From: Viola odorata
Taxonomy: Eukaryota > Streptophyta > Magnoliopsida > Malpighiales > Violaceae
DNA length: 64,000 nucleotides
Direction: 5' to 3'
Assembly (NCBI GenBank): GCA_963691705.1
Contig: OY829546.1
Coordinates: 28,862,040 to 28,926,039 of the forward strand
This document shows positions 49,410-62,260 of this stretch, in pieces (position 1 is the stretch's first letter; every line of letters begins with the position of its first letter). The notes under the pieces were generated by a model. The model was given only the letters and a program-made list of their open reading frames with translations. It was not told the origin of the DNA and did no database searches. Both the position numbers and the translations under genes were made by a program.

Positions 49410-50563
49410 TTGCCAAACCCTAGTCGTCGCCAAACCCTAGCCGACTTGGGCTTTCTGGTGCGCCTATACGTGCGCGCTGCTTGGCCCACGCGGCTTGCGA
49501 TACGAGGATCGTATGATCCCCTCCCTCTTATCAAAGGTTCGCCCTCGAATCTCATTCTGCATAGGGGTTGTATCGCAATCCCTCTTAGCATCAAGCCTTG
49601 CTTCTGCCATCTTTATTCACCTAAATCAAACTTAACACAAGAAAGTGGAAATCAATTTTCGGCGAACACAGTTTAGTAAACCAAGCACAACTTTTGATTC
49701 CAATGTCCGAATTGCTTGATTCTTCTTAATTTAGATTCCTAACAGATAGGGCTTTCCAAGGAGCTAAGATTCACTGAAATTGGACTCCAATAGGTATGTA
49801 TTGAAATATGATTTCGAGACTAACACTTTTGTGGACTGTTTTTGTGACTCTTTTGTGACTCTTCTCGTGACTTAAATAAAAGACTCAAAATAGAAAAGTA
49901 ATGACACTTTGGTGGACTGATTTTGTGACTCTAATTGACACAACAACAAAAGTAAAGGATAGTTACCAAACTTGAATGCCTTGAGCTCCGCTACTAACTG
50001 ATAAGGCTCCAGTCGCCTAGAGACTTAGTAATGAAATTGTGATCTAGTTCAAAGCTTGGATTTCGAATGCGGAAACATAACTCAAAGAAAACCGTGAAAC
50101 TCCAACACTGAGAGCTTTTGGCACTTCACGTCGAATCCCTTGAGGTTCTTGTGTCAAACCGATGAATCTCCAAGACTGGGTGCTCTTGGCAATTCAAAGA
50201 CGAATGACTCAATAGATAGCAACATCGGGCTTTACTTGTGGCTACTCTCAGCTTGCGATACTAGGAATAGAACAAGGTTCCAAAGGAACGGTTTATGAGG
50301 ACGCACCTCTCAAAGACAAAGTCTCGTTCTTTTTCCAAAAATATCATAGATTATTTTATTCATACGGCAAGGCCTTTAAATAGGCTAGGAAAATTACAAA
50401 CTTAGAAATAAATAATTCCTAAACAGATAATTCCTAAATAGATAATTCCTAAATAACTAATTCCAAAATAAATAATCCCTAAATAAATAATCCCTAAATA
50501 AGCCAAAACTCTATATAGTAATTAAAAATACATAAAATAGGAAATATTAATCCATACCCTCCT
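49410..50563. repeat. 1,154-bp Y unit
   Basis: Linked Y markers, but with AAATAACTAATTCC in the 15-bp array, a form otherwise seen in R units. This suggests a Y-to-R switch near its end. Confidence 0.95.
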
Positions 50564-51874
50564 TTGCCAAACCCTAGTCATCGCCAAACCCTAGCCGACT
50601 TGGGCTTTCTGGTGCGCCTATGCGTGCGCGCTGCTTGGCCCACGCGGCTTGCGATACGAGGATCGTATGATCCCCTCCCTCTTATCAAAGGTTCGCCCTC
50701 GAATCTCATTCTGCATAGGGGTTGTATCGCAATCCCTCTTAGCATCAAGCCTTGCTTCTGCCATCTTTATTCACCTAAATCAAACTTAACACAAGAAAGT
50801 GGAAATCTATTTTCGGCGAACACAGTTTAGTAAACCAAGCACAACTTTTGATTCCGATGTCCGAATTGCTTGATTCTTCTTGATTTAGATTCCTAACAGA
50901 TAGGGCTTTCCAAGGAACTAAGATTCACTGAAATTGGACTCCAATAGGTATGTATTGAAATATGATTTCGAGACTAACACTTTTGTGGACTGTTTTTGTG
51001 ACTCTTTTGTGACTCTTCTCGTGACTTAAATAAAAGACGCAAAATAGAAAAGTAATGACACTTTGGTGGACTGATTTTGTGACTCTAATTGACACAACGA
51101 CAAAAGTAAAGGATAGTTACCAAACTTGAATGCCTTGAGCTCCGCTACTAACTGATAAGGCTCCAGTCGCCTAGAGACTTAGTAATGAAATTGTGATCTA
51201 GTTCAAAGCTTGGATTTCGAATGCGGAAACATAACTCAAAGAAAACCGTGAAACTCCAACACTGAGAGCTCTTGGCACTTCACGTCGAATCCCTTGAGGT
51301 TCTTGTGTCAAACCGATGAATCTCCAAGACTGGGTGCTCTTGGCAATTCAAAGACGAATGACTCAATAGATAGCAACATCGGGCTTTACTTGTGGCTACT
51401 CTCAGCTTGCGATACTAGGAATAGAACAAGGTTCCAAAGGAACGGTTTATGAGGACGCACCTCTCAAAGACAAAGTCTCGTTCTTTTTCCAAAAATATCA
51501 TAGATTATTTTATTCATACGGCAAGGCCTTTAAATAGGCTAGGAAAATTACAAACTTAGAAATAAATAATTCCTAAACAGATAATTCCTAAATAGATAAT
51601 TCCTAAATAAATAATTCCAAAATAAGTAATCCCTAAATAAATAATCCCTAAATAAGCCAAAACTCTATATAGTAATTAAAAATACATAAAATAGGCTAGG
51701 AAAATTACAAACTTAGAAATAAATAATTCCTAAACAGATAATTCCTAAATAGATAATTCCTAAATAAATAATTCCAAAATAAATAATCCCTAAATAAATA
51801 ATCCCTAAATAAGCCAAAACACTATATAGTAATTAAAAATACATAAAATAGGAAATATTAATCCATACCCTCCT
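50564..51874. repeat. 1,311-bp H unit with 157-bp duplication (H*)
   Basis: H box, GACGCAAAATAG, then the rightmost copy of the duplication. Closes a second 2,465-bp Y-H* dimer. Confidence 0.95.
51537..51850. repeat. 157-bp tandem duplication, copy in unit 50,564
   Basis: Same junction and internal differences; the rightmost copy in the window. Confidence 0.95.
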
Positions 51875-53028
51875 TTGCCAAACCCTAGTCGTCGCCAAAC
51901 CCTAGCCGACTTGGGCTTTCTGGTGCGCCTATACGTGCGCGCTGCTTGGCCCACGCGGCTTGCGATACGAGGATCGTATGATCCCCTCCCTCTTATCAAA
52001 GGTTCGCCCTCGAATCTCATTCTGCATAGGGGTTGTATCGCAATCCCTCTTAGCATCAAGCCTTGCTTCTGCCATCTTTATTCACCTAAATCAAACTTAA
52101 CACAAGAAAGTGGAAATCAATTTTCGGCGAACACAGTTTAGTAAACCAAGCACAACTTTTGATTCCAATGTCCGAATTGCTTGATTCTTCTTAATTTAGA
52201 TTCCTAACAGATAGGGCTTTCCAAGGAGCTAAGATTCACTGAAATTGGACTCCAATAGGTATGTATTGAAATATGATTTCGAGACTAACACTTTTGTGGA
52301 CTGTTTTTGTGACTCTTTTGTGACTCTTCTCGTGACTTAAATAAAAGACTCAAAATAGAAAAGTAATGACACTTTGGTGGACTGATTTTGTGACTCTAAT
52401 TGACACAACAACAAAAGTAAAGGATAGTTACCAAACTTGAATGCCTTGAGCTCCGCTACTAACTGATAAGGCTCCAGTCGCCTAGAGACTTAGTAATGAA
52501 ATTGTGATCTAGTTCAAAGCTTGGATTTCGAATGCGGAAACATAACTCAAAGAAAACCGTGAAACTCCAACACTGAGAGCTTTTGGCACTTCACGTCGAA
52601 TCCCTTGAGGTTCTTGTGTCAAACCGATGAATCTCCAAGACTGGGTGCTCTTGGCAATTCAAAGACGAATGACTCAATAGATAGCAACATCGGGCTTTAC
52701 TTGTGGCTACTCTCAGCTTGCGATACTAGGAATAGAACAAGGTTCCAAAGGAACGGTTTATGAGGACGCACCTCTCAAAGACAAAGTCTCGTTCTTTTTC
52801 CAAAAATATCATAGATTATTTTATTCATACGGCAAGGCCTTTAAATAGGCTAGGAAAATTACAAACTTAGAAATAAATAATTCCTAAACAGATAATTCCT
52901 AAATAGATAATTCCTAAATAAATAATTCCAAAATAAATAATCCCTAAATAAATAATCCCTAAATAAGCCAAAACTCTATATAGTAATTAAAAATACATAA
53001 AATAGGAAATATTAATCCATACCCTCCT
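51875..53028. repeat. 1,154-bp Y unit (last Y)
   Basis: Linked Y markers; no Y unit occurs to its right in the window. Confidence 0.95.
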
Positions 53029-54182
53029 TTGCCAAACCCTAGTCATCGCCAAACCCTAGCCGACTTGGGCTTTCTGGTGCGCCTATGCGTGCGCGCTGCT
53101 TGGCCCACGCGGCTTGCGATACGAGGATCGTATGATCCCCTCCCTCTTATCAAAGGTTCGCCCTCGAATCTCATTCTGCATAGGGGTTGTATCGCAATCC
53201 CTCTTAGCATCAAGCCTTGCTTCTGCCATCTTTATTCACCTAAATCAAACTTAACACAAGAAAGTGGAAATCTATTTTCGGCGAACACAGTTTAGTAAAC
53301 CAAGCACAACTTTTGATTCCGATGTCCGAATTGCTTGATTCTTCTTGATTTAGATTCCTAACAGATAGGGCTTTCCAAGGAACTAAGATTCACTGAAATT
53401 GGACTCCAATAGGTATGTATTGAAATATGATTTCGAGACTAACACTTTTGTGGACTATTTTTGTGACTCTTTTGTGACTCTTCTCGTGACTTAAATAAAA
53501 GACGCAAAATAGAAAAGTAATGACACTTTGGTGGACTGATTTTGTGACTCTAATTGACACAACGACAAAAGTAAAGGATAGTTACCAAACTTGAATGCCT
53601 TGAGCTCCGCTACTAACTGATAAGGCTCCAGTCGCCTAGAGACTTAGTAATGAAATTGTGATCTAGTTCAAAGCTTAGATTTCGAATGCGGAAACATAAC
53701 TCAAAGAAAACCGTGAAACTCCAACACTGAGAGCTCTTGGCACTTCACGTCGAATCCCTTGAGGTTCTTGTGTCAAACCGATGAATCTCCAAGACTGGGT
53801 GCTCTTGGCAATTCAAAGACGAATGACTCAATAGATAGCAACATCGGGCTTTACTTGTGGCTACTCTCAGCTTGCGATACTAGGAATAGAACAAGGTTCC
53901 AAAGGAACGGTTTATGAGGACGCACCTCTCAAAGACAAAGTCTCGTTCTTTTTCCAAAAATATCATAGATTATTTTATTCATACGGCAAGGCCTTTAAAT
54001 AGGCTAGGAAAATTACAAACTTAGAAATAAATAATTCCTAAACAGATAATTCCTAAATAGATAATTCCTAAATAAATAATTCCAAAAGAAATAATCCCTA
54101 AATAAATAATCCCTAAATAAGCCAAAACTCTATATAGTAATTAAAAATACATAAAATAGGAAATATTAATCCATACCTTCCT
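53029..54182. repeat. 1,154-bp H unit
   Basis: H box, GGACTATTTTTG, GACGCAAAATAG, private AAGCTTAGATTTCG near 53,672, and the AAAGAAATAATCCC form of the AT tract. Confidence 0.95.
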
Positions 54183-55336
54183 TTGCCAAACCCTAGTCGT
54201 CGCCAAACCCTAGCCGACTTGGGCTTTCTGGTGCGCCTATGCGTGCGCGCTGCTTGGCCCACGCGGCTTGCGATACGAGGATCGTATGATCCCCTCCCTC
54301 TTATCAAAGGTTCGCCCTCGAATCTCATTCTGCATAGGGGTTGTATCGCAATCCCTCTTAGCATCAAGCCTTGCTTCTGCCATCTTTATTCACCTAAATC
54401 AAACTTAACACAAGAAAGTGGAAATCTATTTTCGGCGAACACAGTTTAGTAAACCAAGCACAACTTTTGATTCCGATGTCCGAATTGCTTGATTCTTCTT
54501 GATTTAGATTCCTAACAGATAGGGCTTTCCAAGGAACTAAGATTCACTGAAATTGGACTCCAATAGGTATGTATTGAAATATGATTTCGAGACTAACACT
54601 TTTGTGGACTATTTTTGTGACTCTTTTGTGACTCTTCTCGTGACTTAAATAAAAGACGCAAAATAGAAAAGTAATGACACTTTGGTGGACTGATTTTGTG
54701 ACTCTAATTGACACAACGACAAAAGTAAAGGATAGTTACCAAACTTGAATGCCTTGAGCTCCGCTACTAACTGATAAGGCTCCAGTCGCCTAGAGACTTA
54801 GTAATGAAATTGTGATCTAGTTCAAAGCTTGGATTTCGAATGCGGAAACATAACTCAAAGAAAACCGTGAAACTCCAACACTGAGAGCTCTTGGCACTTC
54901 ACGTCGAATCCCTTGAGGTTCTTGTGTCAAACCGATGAATCTCCAAGACTGGGTGCTCTTGGCAATTCAAAGACGAATGACTCAATAGATAGCAACATCG
55001 GGCTTTACTTGTGGCTACTCTCAGCTTGCGATACTAGGAATAGAACAAGGTTCCAAAGGAACGGTTTATGAGGACGCACCTCTCAAAGACAAAGTCTCGT
55101 TCTTTTTCCAAAAATATCATAGATTATTTTATTCATACGGCAAGGCCTTTAAATAGGCTAGGAAAATTACAAACTTAGAAATAAATAATTCCTAAACAGA
55201 TAATTCCTAAATAGATAATTCCTAAATAAATAATTCCAAAAGAAATAATCCCTAAATAAATAATCCCTAAATAAGCCAAAACTCTATATAGTAATTAAAA
55301 ATACATAAAATAGGAAATATTAATCCATACCTTCCT
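54183..55336. repeat. 1,154-bp Q unit
   Basis: Q box combined with GGACTATTTTTG and GACGCAAAATAG, markers that otherwise accompany H boxes, and the AAAGAAATAATCCC tract. Confidence 0.95.
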
Positions 55337-56490
55337 TTGCCAAACCCTAGTCGTCGCCAAACCCTAGCCGACTTGGGCTTTCTGGTGCGCCTATGCGTGC
55401 GCGCTGCTTGGCCCACGCGGCTTGCGATACGAGGATCGTATGATCCCCTCCCTCTTATCAAAGGTTCGCCCTCGAATCTCATTCTGCATAGGGGTTGTAT
55501 CGCAATCCCTCTTAGCATCAAGCCTTGCTTCTGCCATCTTTATTCACCTAAATCAAACTTAACACAAGAAAGTGGAAATCTATTTTCGGCGAACACAGTT
55601 TAGTAAACCAAGCACAACTTTTGATTCCGATGTCCGAATTGCTTGATTCTTCTTGATTTAGATTCCTAACAGATAGGGCTTTCCAAGGAACTAAGATTCA
55701 CTGAAATTGGACTCCAATAGGTATGTATTGAAATATGATTTCGAGACTAACACTTTTGTGGACTATTTTTGTGACTCTTTTGTGACTCTTCTCGTGACTT
55801 AAATAAAAGACGCAAAATAGAAAAGTAATGACACTTTGGTGGACTGATTTTGTGACTCTAATTGACACAACGACAAAAGTAAAGGATAGTTACCAAACTT
55901 GAATGCCTTGAGCTCCGCTACTAACTGATAAGGCTCCAGTCGCCTAGAGACTTAGTAATGAAATTGTGATCTAGTTCAAAGCTTGGATTTCGAATGCGGA
56001 AACATAACTCAAAGAAAACCGTGAAACTCCAACACTGAGAGCTCTTGGCACTTCACGTCGAATCCCTTGAGGTTCTTGTGTCAAACCGATGAATCTCCAA
56101 GACTGGGTGCTCTTGGCAATTCAAAGACGAATGACTCAATAGATAGCAACATCGGGCTTTACTTGTGGCTACTCTCAGCTTGCGATACTAGGAATAGAAC
56201 AAGGTTCCAAAGGAACGGTTTATGAGGACGCACCTCTCAAAGACAAAGTCTCGTTCTTTTTCCAAAAATATCATAGATTATTTTATTCATACGGCAAGGC
56301 CTTTAAATAGGCTAGGAAAATTACAAACTTAGAAATAAATAATTCCTAAACAGATAATTCCTAAATAGATAATTCCTAAATAAATAATTCCAAAAGAAAT
56401 AATCCCTAAATAAATAATCCCTAAATAAGCCAAAACTCTATATAGTAATTAAAAATACATAAAATAGGAAATATTAATCCATACCTTCCT
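55337..56490. repeat. 1,154-bp Q unit
   Basis: Appears to be a direct copy of its left neighbour: the same Q box, GGACTATTTTTG, GACGCAAAATAG and AAAGAAATAATCCC. Confidence 0.95.
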
Positions 56491-57644
56491 TTGCCAAACC
56501 CTAGTCGTCGCCAAACCCTAGCCGACTTGGGCTTTCTGGTGCGCCTATGCGTGCGCGCTGCTTGGCCCACGCGGCTTGCGATACGAGGATCGTATGATCC
56601 CCTCCCTCTTATCAAAGGTTCGCCCTCGAATCTCATTCTGCATAGGGGTTGTATCGCAATCCCTCTTAGAATAAAGCCTTGCTTCTGTCATCTTTATTCA
56701 CCTAAATCAAACTTAACACAAGAAAGTGGAAATCTATTTTCGGCGAACACAGTTTAGTAAACCAAGCACAACTTTTGATTCCGATGTCCGAATTGCTTGA
56801 TTCTTCTTGATTTAGATTCCTAACAGATAGGGCTTTCCAAGGAACTAAGATTCACTGAAATTGGACTCCAATAGGTATGTATTGAAATATGATTTCGAGA
56901 CTAACACTTTTGTGGACTGTTTTTGTGACTCTTTTGTGACTCTTCTCGTGACTTAAATAAAAGACTCAAAATAGAAAAGTAATGACACTTTGGTGGACTG
57001 ATTTTGTGACTCTAATTCACACAACGACAAAAGTAAAGGATAGTTACCAAACTTGAATGCCTTGAGCTCCACTACTAACTGATAAGGCTCCAGTCGCCTA
57101 GAGACTTAGTAATGAAATTGTGATCTAGTTCAAAGCTTGGATTTCGAATGCGGAAACATAACTCAAAGAAAACCGTGAAACTCCAACACTGAGAGCTCTT
57201 GGCACTTCACGTCGAATCCCTTGAGGTTCTTGTGTCAAACCGATGAATCTCCAAGACTGGGTGCTCTTGGCAATTCAAAGACGAATGACTCAATAGATAG
57301 CAACATCGGGCTTTACTTGTGGCTACTCTCAGCTTGCGATACTAGGAATAGAACAAGGTTCCAAAGGAACGGTTTATGAGGACGCACCTCTCAAAGACAA
57401 AGTCTCGTTCTTTTTCCAAAAATATCATAGATTATTTTATTCATACGGCAAGGCCTTTAAATAGGCTAGGAAAATTACAAACTTAGAAATAAATAATTCC
57501 TAAACAGATAATTCCTAAATAGATAATTCCTAAATAAATAATTCCAAAATAAATAATCCCTAAATAAATAATCCCTAAATAAGCCAAAACTCTATATAGT
57601 AATTAAAAATACATAAAATAGGAAATATTAATCCATACCCTCCT
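56491..57644. repeat. 1,154-bp R unit
   Basis: R allele with CTCCACTACT, as in the unit at 42,172, and private CTAATTCACAC near 57,013. Starts the first R-H dimer. Confidence 0.95.
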
Positions 57645-58798
57645 TTGCCAAACCCTAGTCATCGCCAAACCCTAGCCGACTTGGGCTTTCTGGTGCGCCT
57701 ATGCGTGCGCGCTGCTTGGCCCACGCGGCTTGCGATACGAGGATCGTATGATCCCCTCCCTCTTATCAAAGGTTCGCCCTCGAATCTCATTCTGCATAGG
57801 GGTTGTATCGCAATCCCTCTTAGCATCAAGCCTTGCTTCTGCCATCTTTATTCACCTAAATCAAACTTAACACAAGAAAGTGGAAATCTATTTTCGGCGA
57901 ACACAGTTTAGTAAACCAAGCACAACTTTTGATTCCGATGTCCGAATTGCTTGATTCTTCTTGATTTAGATTCCTAACAGATAGGGCTTTCCAAGGAACT
58001 AAGATTCACTGAAATTGGACTCCAATAGGTATGTATTGAAATATGATTTCGAGACTAACACTTTTGTGGACTGTTTTTGTGACTCTTTTGTGACTCTTCT
58101 CGTGACTTAAATAAAAGACGCAAAATAGAAAAGTAATGACACTTTGGTGGACTGATTTTGTGACTCTAATTGACACAACGACAAAAGTAAAGGATAGTTA
58201 CCAAACTTGAATGCCTTGAGCTCCGCTACTAACTGATAAGGCTCCAGTCGCCTAGAGACTTAGTAATGAAATTGTGATCTAGTTCAAAGCTTGGATTTCG
58301 AATGCGGAAACATAACTCAAAGAAAACCGTGAAACTCCAACACTGAGAGCTCTTGGCACTTCACGTCGAATCCCTTGAGGTTCTTGTGTCAAACCGATGA
58401 ATCTCCAAGACTGGGTGCTCTTGGCAATTCAAAGACGAATGACTCAATAGATAGCAACATCGGGCTTTACTTGTGGCTACTCTCAGCTTGCGATACTAGG
58501 AATAGAACAAGGTTCCAAAGGAACGGTTTATGAGGACGCACCTCTCAAAGACAAAGTCTCGTTCTTTTTCCAAAAATATCATAGATTATTTTATTCATAC
58601 GGCAAGGCCTTTAAATAGGCTAGGAAAATTACAAACTTAGAAATAAATAATTCCTAAACAGATAATTCCTAAATAGATAATTCCTAAATAAATAATTCCA
58701 AAAGAAATAATCCCTAAATAAATAATCCCTAAATAAGCCAAAACTCTATATAGTAATTAAAAATACATAAAATAGGAAATATTAATCCATACCTTCCT
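57645..58798. repeat. 1,154-bp H unit
   Basis: H box, GACGCAAAATAG, AAAGAAATAATCCC tract. Closes the first 2,308-bp R-H dimer. Confidence 0.95.
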
Positions 58799-59952
58799 TT
58801 GCCAAACCCTAGTCGTCGCCAAACCCTAGCCGACTTGGGCTTTCTGGTGCGCCTATGCGTGCGCGCTGCTTGGCCCACGCGGCTTGCGATACGAGGATCG
58901 TATGATCCCCTCCCTCTTATCAAAGGTTCGTCCTCGAATCTCATTCTGCATAGGGGTTGTATCGCAATCCCTCTTAGAATAAAGCCTTGCTTCTGTCATC
59001 TTTATTCACCTAAATCAAACTTAACACAAGAAAGTGGAAATCTATTTTCGGCGAACACAGTTTAGTAAACCAAGCACAACTTTTGATTCCGATGTCCGAA
59101 TTGCTTGATTCTTCTTGATTTAGATTCCTAACAGATAGGGCTTTCCAAGGAACTAAGATTCACTGAAATTGGACTCCAATAGGTATGTATTGAAATATGA
59201 TTTCGAGACTAACACTTTTGTGGACTGTTTTTGTGACTCTTTTGTGACTCTTCTCGTGACTTAAATAAAAGACTCAAAATAGAAAAGTAATTACACTTTG
59301 GTGGACTGATTTTGTGACTCTAATTGACACAACGACAAAAGTAAAGGATAGTTACCAAACTTGAATGCCTTGAGCTCCGCTACTAACTGATAAGGCTCCA
59401 GTCGCCTAGAGACTTAGTAATGACATTGTGATCTAGTTCAAAGCTTGGATTTCGAATGCGGAAACATAACTCAAAGAAAACCGTGAAACTCCAACACTGA
59501 GAGCTCTTGGCACTTCACGTCGAATCCCTTGAGGTTCTTGTGTCAAACCGATGAATCTCCAAGACTGGGTGCTCTTGGCAATTCAAAGACGAATGACTCA
59601 ATAGATAGCAACATCGGGCTTTACTTGTGGCTACTCTCAGCTTGCGATACTAGGAATAGAACAAGGTTCCAAAGGAACGGTTTATGAGGACGCACCTCTC
59701 AAAGACAAAGTCTCGTTCTTTTTCCAAAAATATCATAGATTATTTTATTCATACGGCAAGGCCTTTAAATAGGCTAGGAAAATTACAAACTTAGAAATAA
59801 ATAATTCCTAAACAGATAATTCCTAAATAGATAATTCCTAAATAAATAATTCCAAAATAAATAATCCCTAAATAAATAATCCCTAAATAAGCCAAAACTC
59901 TATATAGTAATTAAAAATACATAAAATAGGAAATATTAATCCATACCCTCCT
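58799..59952. repeat. 1,154-bp R unit
   Basis: R allele, private GGTTCGTCCTCG near 58,928 and AGTAATTACAC near 59,287, and the first GACATTG. Confidence 0.95.
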
Positions 59953-61106
59953 TTGCCAAACCCTAGTCATCGCCAAACCCTAGCCGACTTGGGCTTTCTG
60001 GTGCGCCTATGCGTGCGCGCTGCTTGGCCCACGCGGCTTGCGATACGAGGATCGTATGATCCCCTCCCTCTTATCAAAGGTTCGCCCTCGAATCTCATTC
60101 TGCATAGGGGTTGTATCGCAATCCCTCTTAGCATCAAGCCTTGCTTCTGCCATCTTTATTCACCTAAATCAAACTTAACACAAGAAAGTGGAAATCTATT
60201 TTCGGCGAACACAGTTTAGTAAACCAAGCACAACTTTTGATTCCGATGTCCGAATTGCTTGATTCTTCTTGATTTAGATTCCTAATAGATAGGGCTTTCC
60301 AAGGAACTAAGATTCACTGAAATTGGATTCCAATAGGTATGTATTGAAATATGATTTCGAGACTAACACTTTTGTGGACTGTTTTTGTGACTCTTTTGTG
60401 ACTCTTCTCGTGACTTAAATAAAAGACTCAAAATAGAAAAGTAATGACACTTTGGTGGACTGATTTTGTGACTCTAATTGACACAACGACAAAAGTAAAG
60501 GATAGTTACCAAACTTGAATGCCTTGAGCTCCGCTACTAACTGATATGGCTCCAGTCGCCTAGAGACTTAGTAATGACATTGTGATCTAGTTCAAAGCTT
60601 GGATTTCGAATGCGGAAACATAACTCAAAGAAAACCGTGAAACTCCAACACTGAGAGCTCTTGGCACTTCACGTCGAATCCCTTGAGGTTCTTGTGTCAA
60701 ACCGATGAATCTCCAAGACTGGGTGCTCTTGGCAATTCAAAGACGAATGACTCAATAGATAGCAACATCGGGCTTTACTTGTGGCTACTCTCAGCTTGCG
60801 ATACTAGGAATAGAACAAGGTTCTAAAGGAACGGTTTATGAGGACGCACCTCTCAAAGACAAAGTCTCGTTCTTTTTCCAAAAATATCTTAGATTATTTT
60901 ATTCATACGGCAAGGCCTTTAAATAGGCTAGGAAAATTACAAACTTAGAAATAAATAATTCCTAAACAGATAATTCCTAAATAGATAATTCCTAAATAAA
61001 TAATTCCAAAATAAATAATCCCTAAATAAATAATCCCTAAATAAGCCAAAACTCTATATAGTAATTAAAAATACATAAAATAGGAAATATTAATCCATAC
61101 CCTCCT
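59953..61106. repeat. 1,154-bp H unit with many private substitutions
   Basis: H box but GACTCAAAATAG, GACATTG, and private CCTAATAGATAGG, TTGGATTCC, CTGATATGGC, GGTTCTAAAGG and ATATCTTAG. This is the largest number of private changes in any unit I checked. Confidence 0.95.
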
Positions 61107-62260
61107 TTGCCAAACCCTAGTCATCGCCAAACCCTAGCCGACTTGGGCTTTCTGGTGCGCCTATGCGTGCGCGCTGCTTGGCCCACGCGGCTTGCGATAC
61201 GAGGATCGTATGATCCCCTCCCTCTTATCAAAGGTTCGCCCTCGAATCTCATTCTGCATAGGGGTTGTATCGCAATCCCTCTTAGCATCAAGCCTTGCTT
61301 CTGCCATCTTTATTCACCTAAATCAAACTTAACACAAGAAAGTGGAAATCTATTTTCGGCGAACACAGTTTAGTAAACCAAGCACAACTTTTGATTCCGA
61401 TGTCCGAATTGCTTGATTCTTCTTGATTTAGATTCCTAACAGATAGGGCTTTCCAAGGAACTAAGATTCACTGAAATTGGACTCCAATAGGTATGTATTG
61501 AAATATGATTTCGAGACTAACACTTTTGTGGACTGTTTTTGTGACTCTTTTGTGACTCTTCTCGTGACTTAAATAAAAGACTCAAAATAGAAAAGTAATG
61601 ACACTTTGGTGGACTGATTTTGTGACTCTAATTGACACAACGACAAAAGTAAAGGATAGTTACCAAACTTGAATGCCTTGAGCTCCGCTACTAACTGATA
61701 AGGCTCCAGTCGCCTAGAGACTTAGTAATGACATTGTGATCTAGTTCAAAGCTTGGATTTCGAATGCGGAAACATAACTCAAAGAAAACCGTGAAACTCC
61801 AACACTGAGAGCTCTTGGCACTTCACGTCGAATCCCTTGAGGTTCTTGTGTCAAACCGATGAATCTCCAAGACTGGGTGCTCTTGGCAATTCAAAGACGA
61901 ATGACTCAATAGATAGCAACATCGGGCTTTACTTGTGGCTACTCTCAGCTTGCGATACTAGGAATAGAACAAGGTTCCAAAGGAACGGTTTATGAGGACG
62001 CACCTCTCAAAGACAAAGTCTCGTTCTTTTTCCAAAAATATCATAGATTATTTTATTCATACGGCAAGGCCTTTAAATAGGCTAGGAAAATTACAAACTT
62101 AGAAATAAATAATTCCTAAACAGATAATTCCTAAATAGATAATTCCTAAATAAATAATTCCAAAATAAATAATCCCTAAATAAATAATCCCTAAATAAGC
62201 CAAAACTCTATATAGTAATTAAAAATACATAAAATAGGAAATATTAATCCATACCCTCCT
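61107..62260. repeat. 1,154-bp H unit
   Basis: H box, GACTCAAAATAG and GACATTG; otherwise consensus C body. Confidence 0.95.

Larger units (their letters stand above)
49410..51874. repeat. 2,465-bp Y-H* dimer, copy 2
   Basis: Same composition as the dimer at 37,399, lying directly after two tetramers. Confidence 0.92.
36088..53028. repeat. Block IV: 2,465-bp and 4,773-bp higher-order repeats containing 1,311-bp units
   Basis: C-body units with six 15-bp repeats. Five units are 1,311 bp because of a 157-bp internal duplication. Writing H* for a duplicated H unit, the order from 37,399 is Y-H*, Y-H-R-H*, Y-H-R-H*, Y-H*, Y, giving periods of 2,465 and 4,773 bases. The leading 1,311-bp unit at 36,088 has a Q box and partly A-like body markers. 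No gene is visible. Confidence 0.95.
56491..61106. repeat. Two 2,308-bp R-H dimers
   Basis: Box order R-H-R-H in four 1,154-bp units, without the 157-bp duplication. The second dimer is more diverged. Confidence 0.75.
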
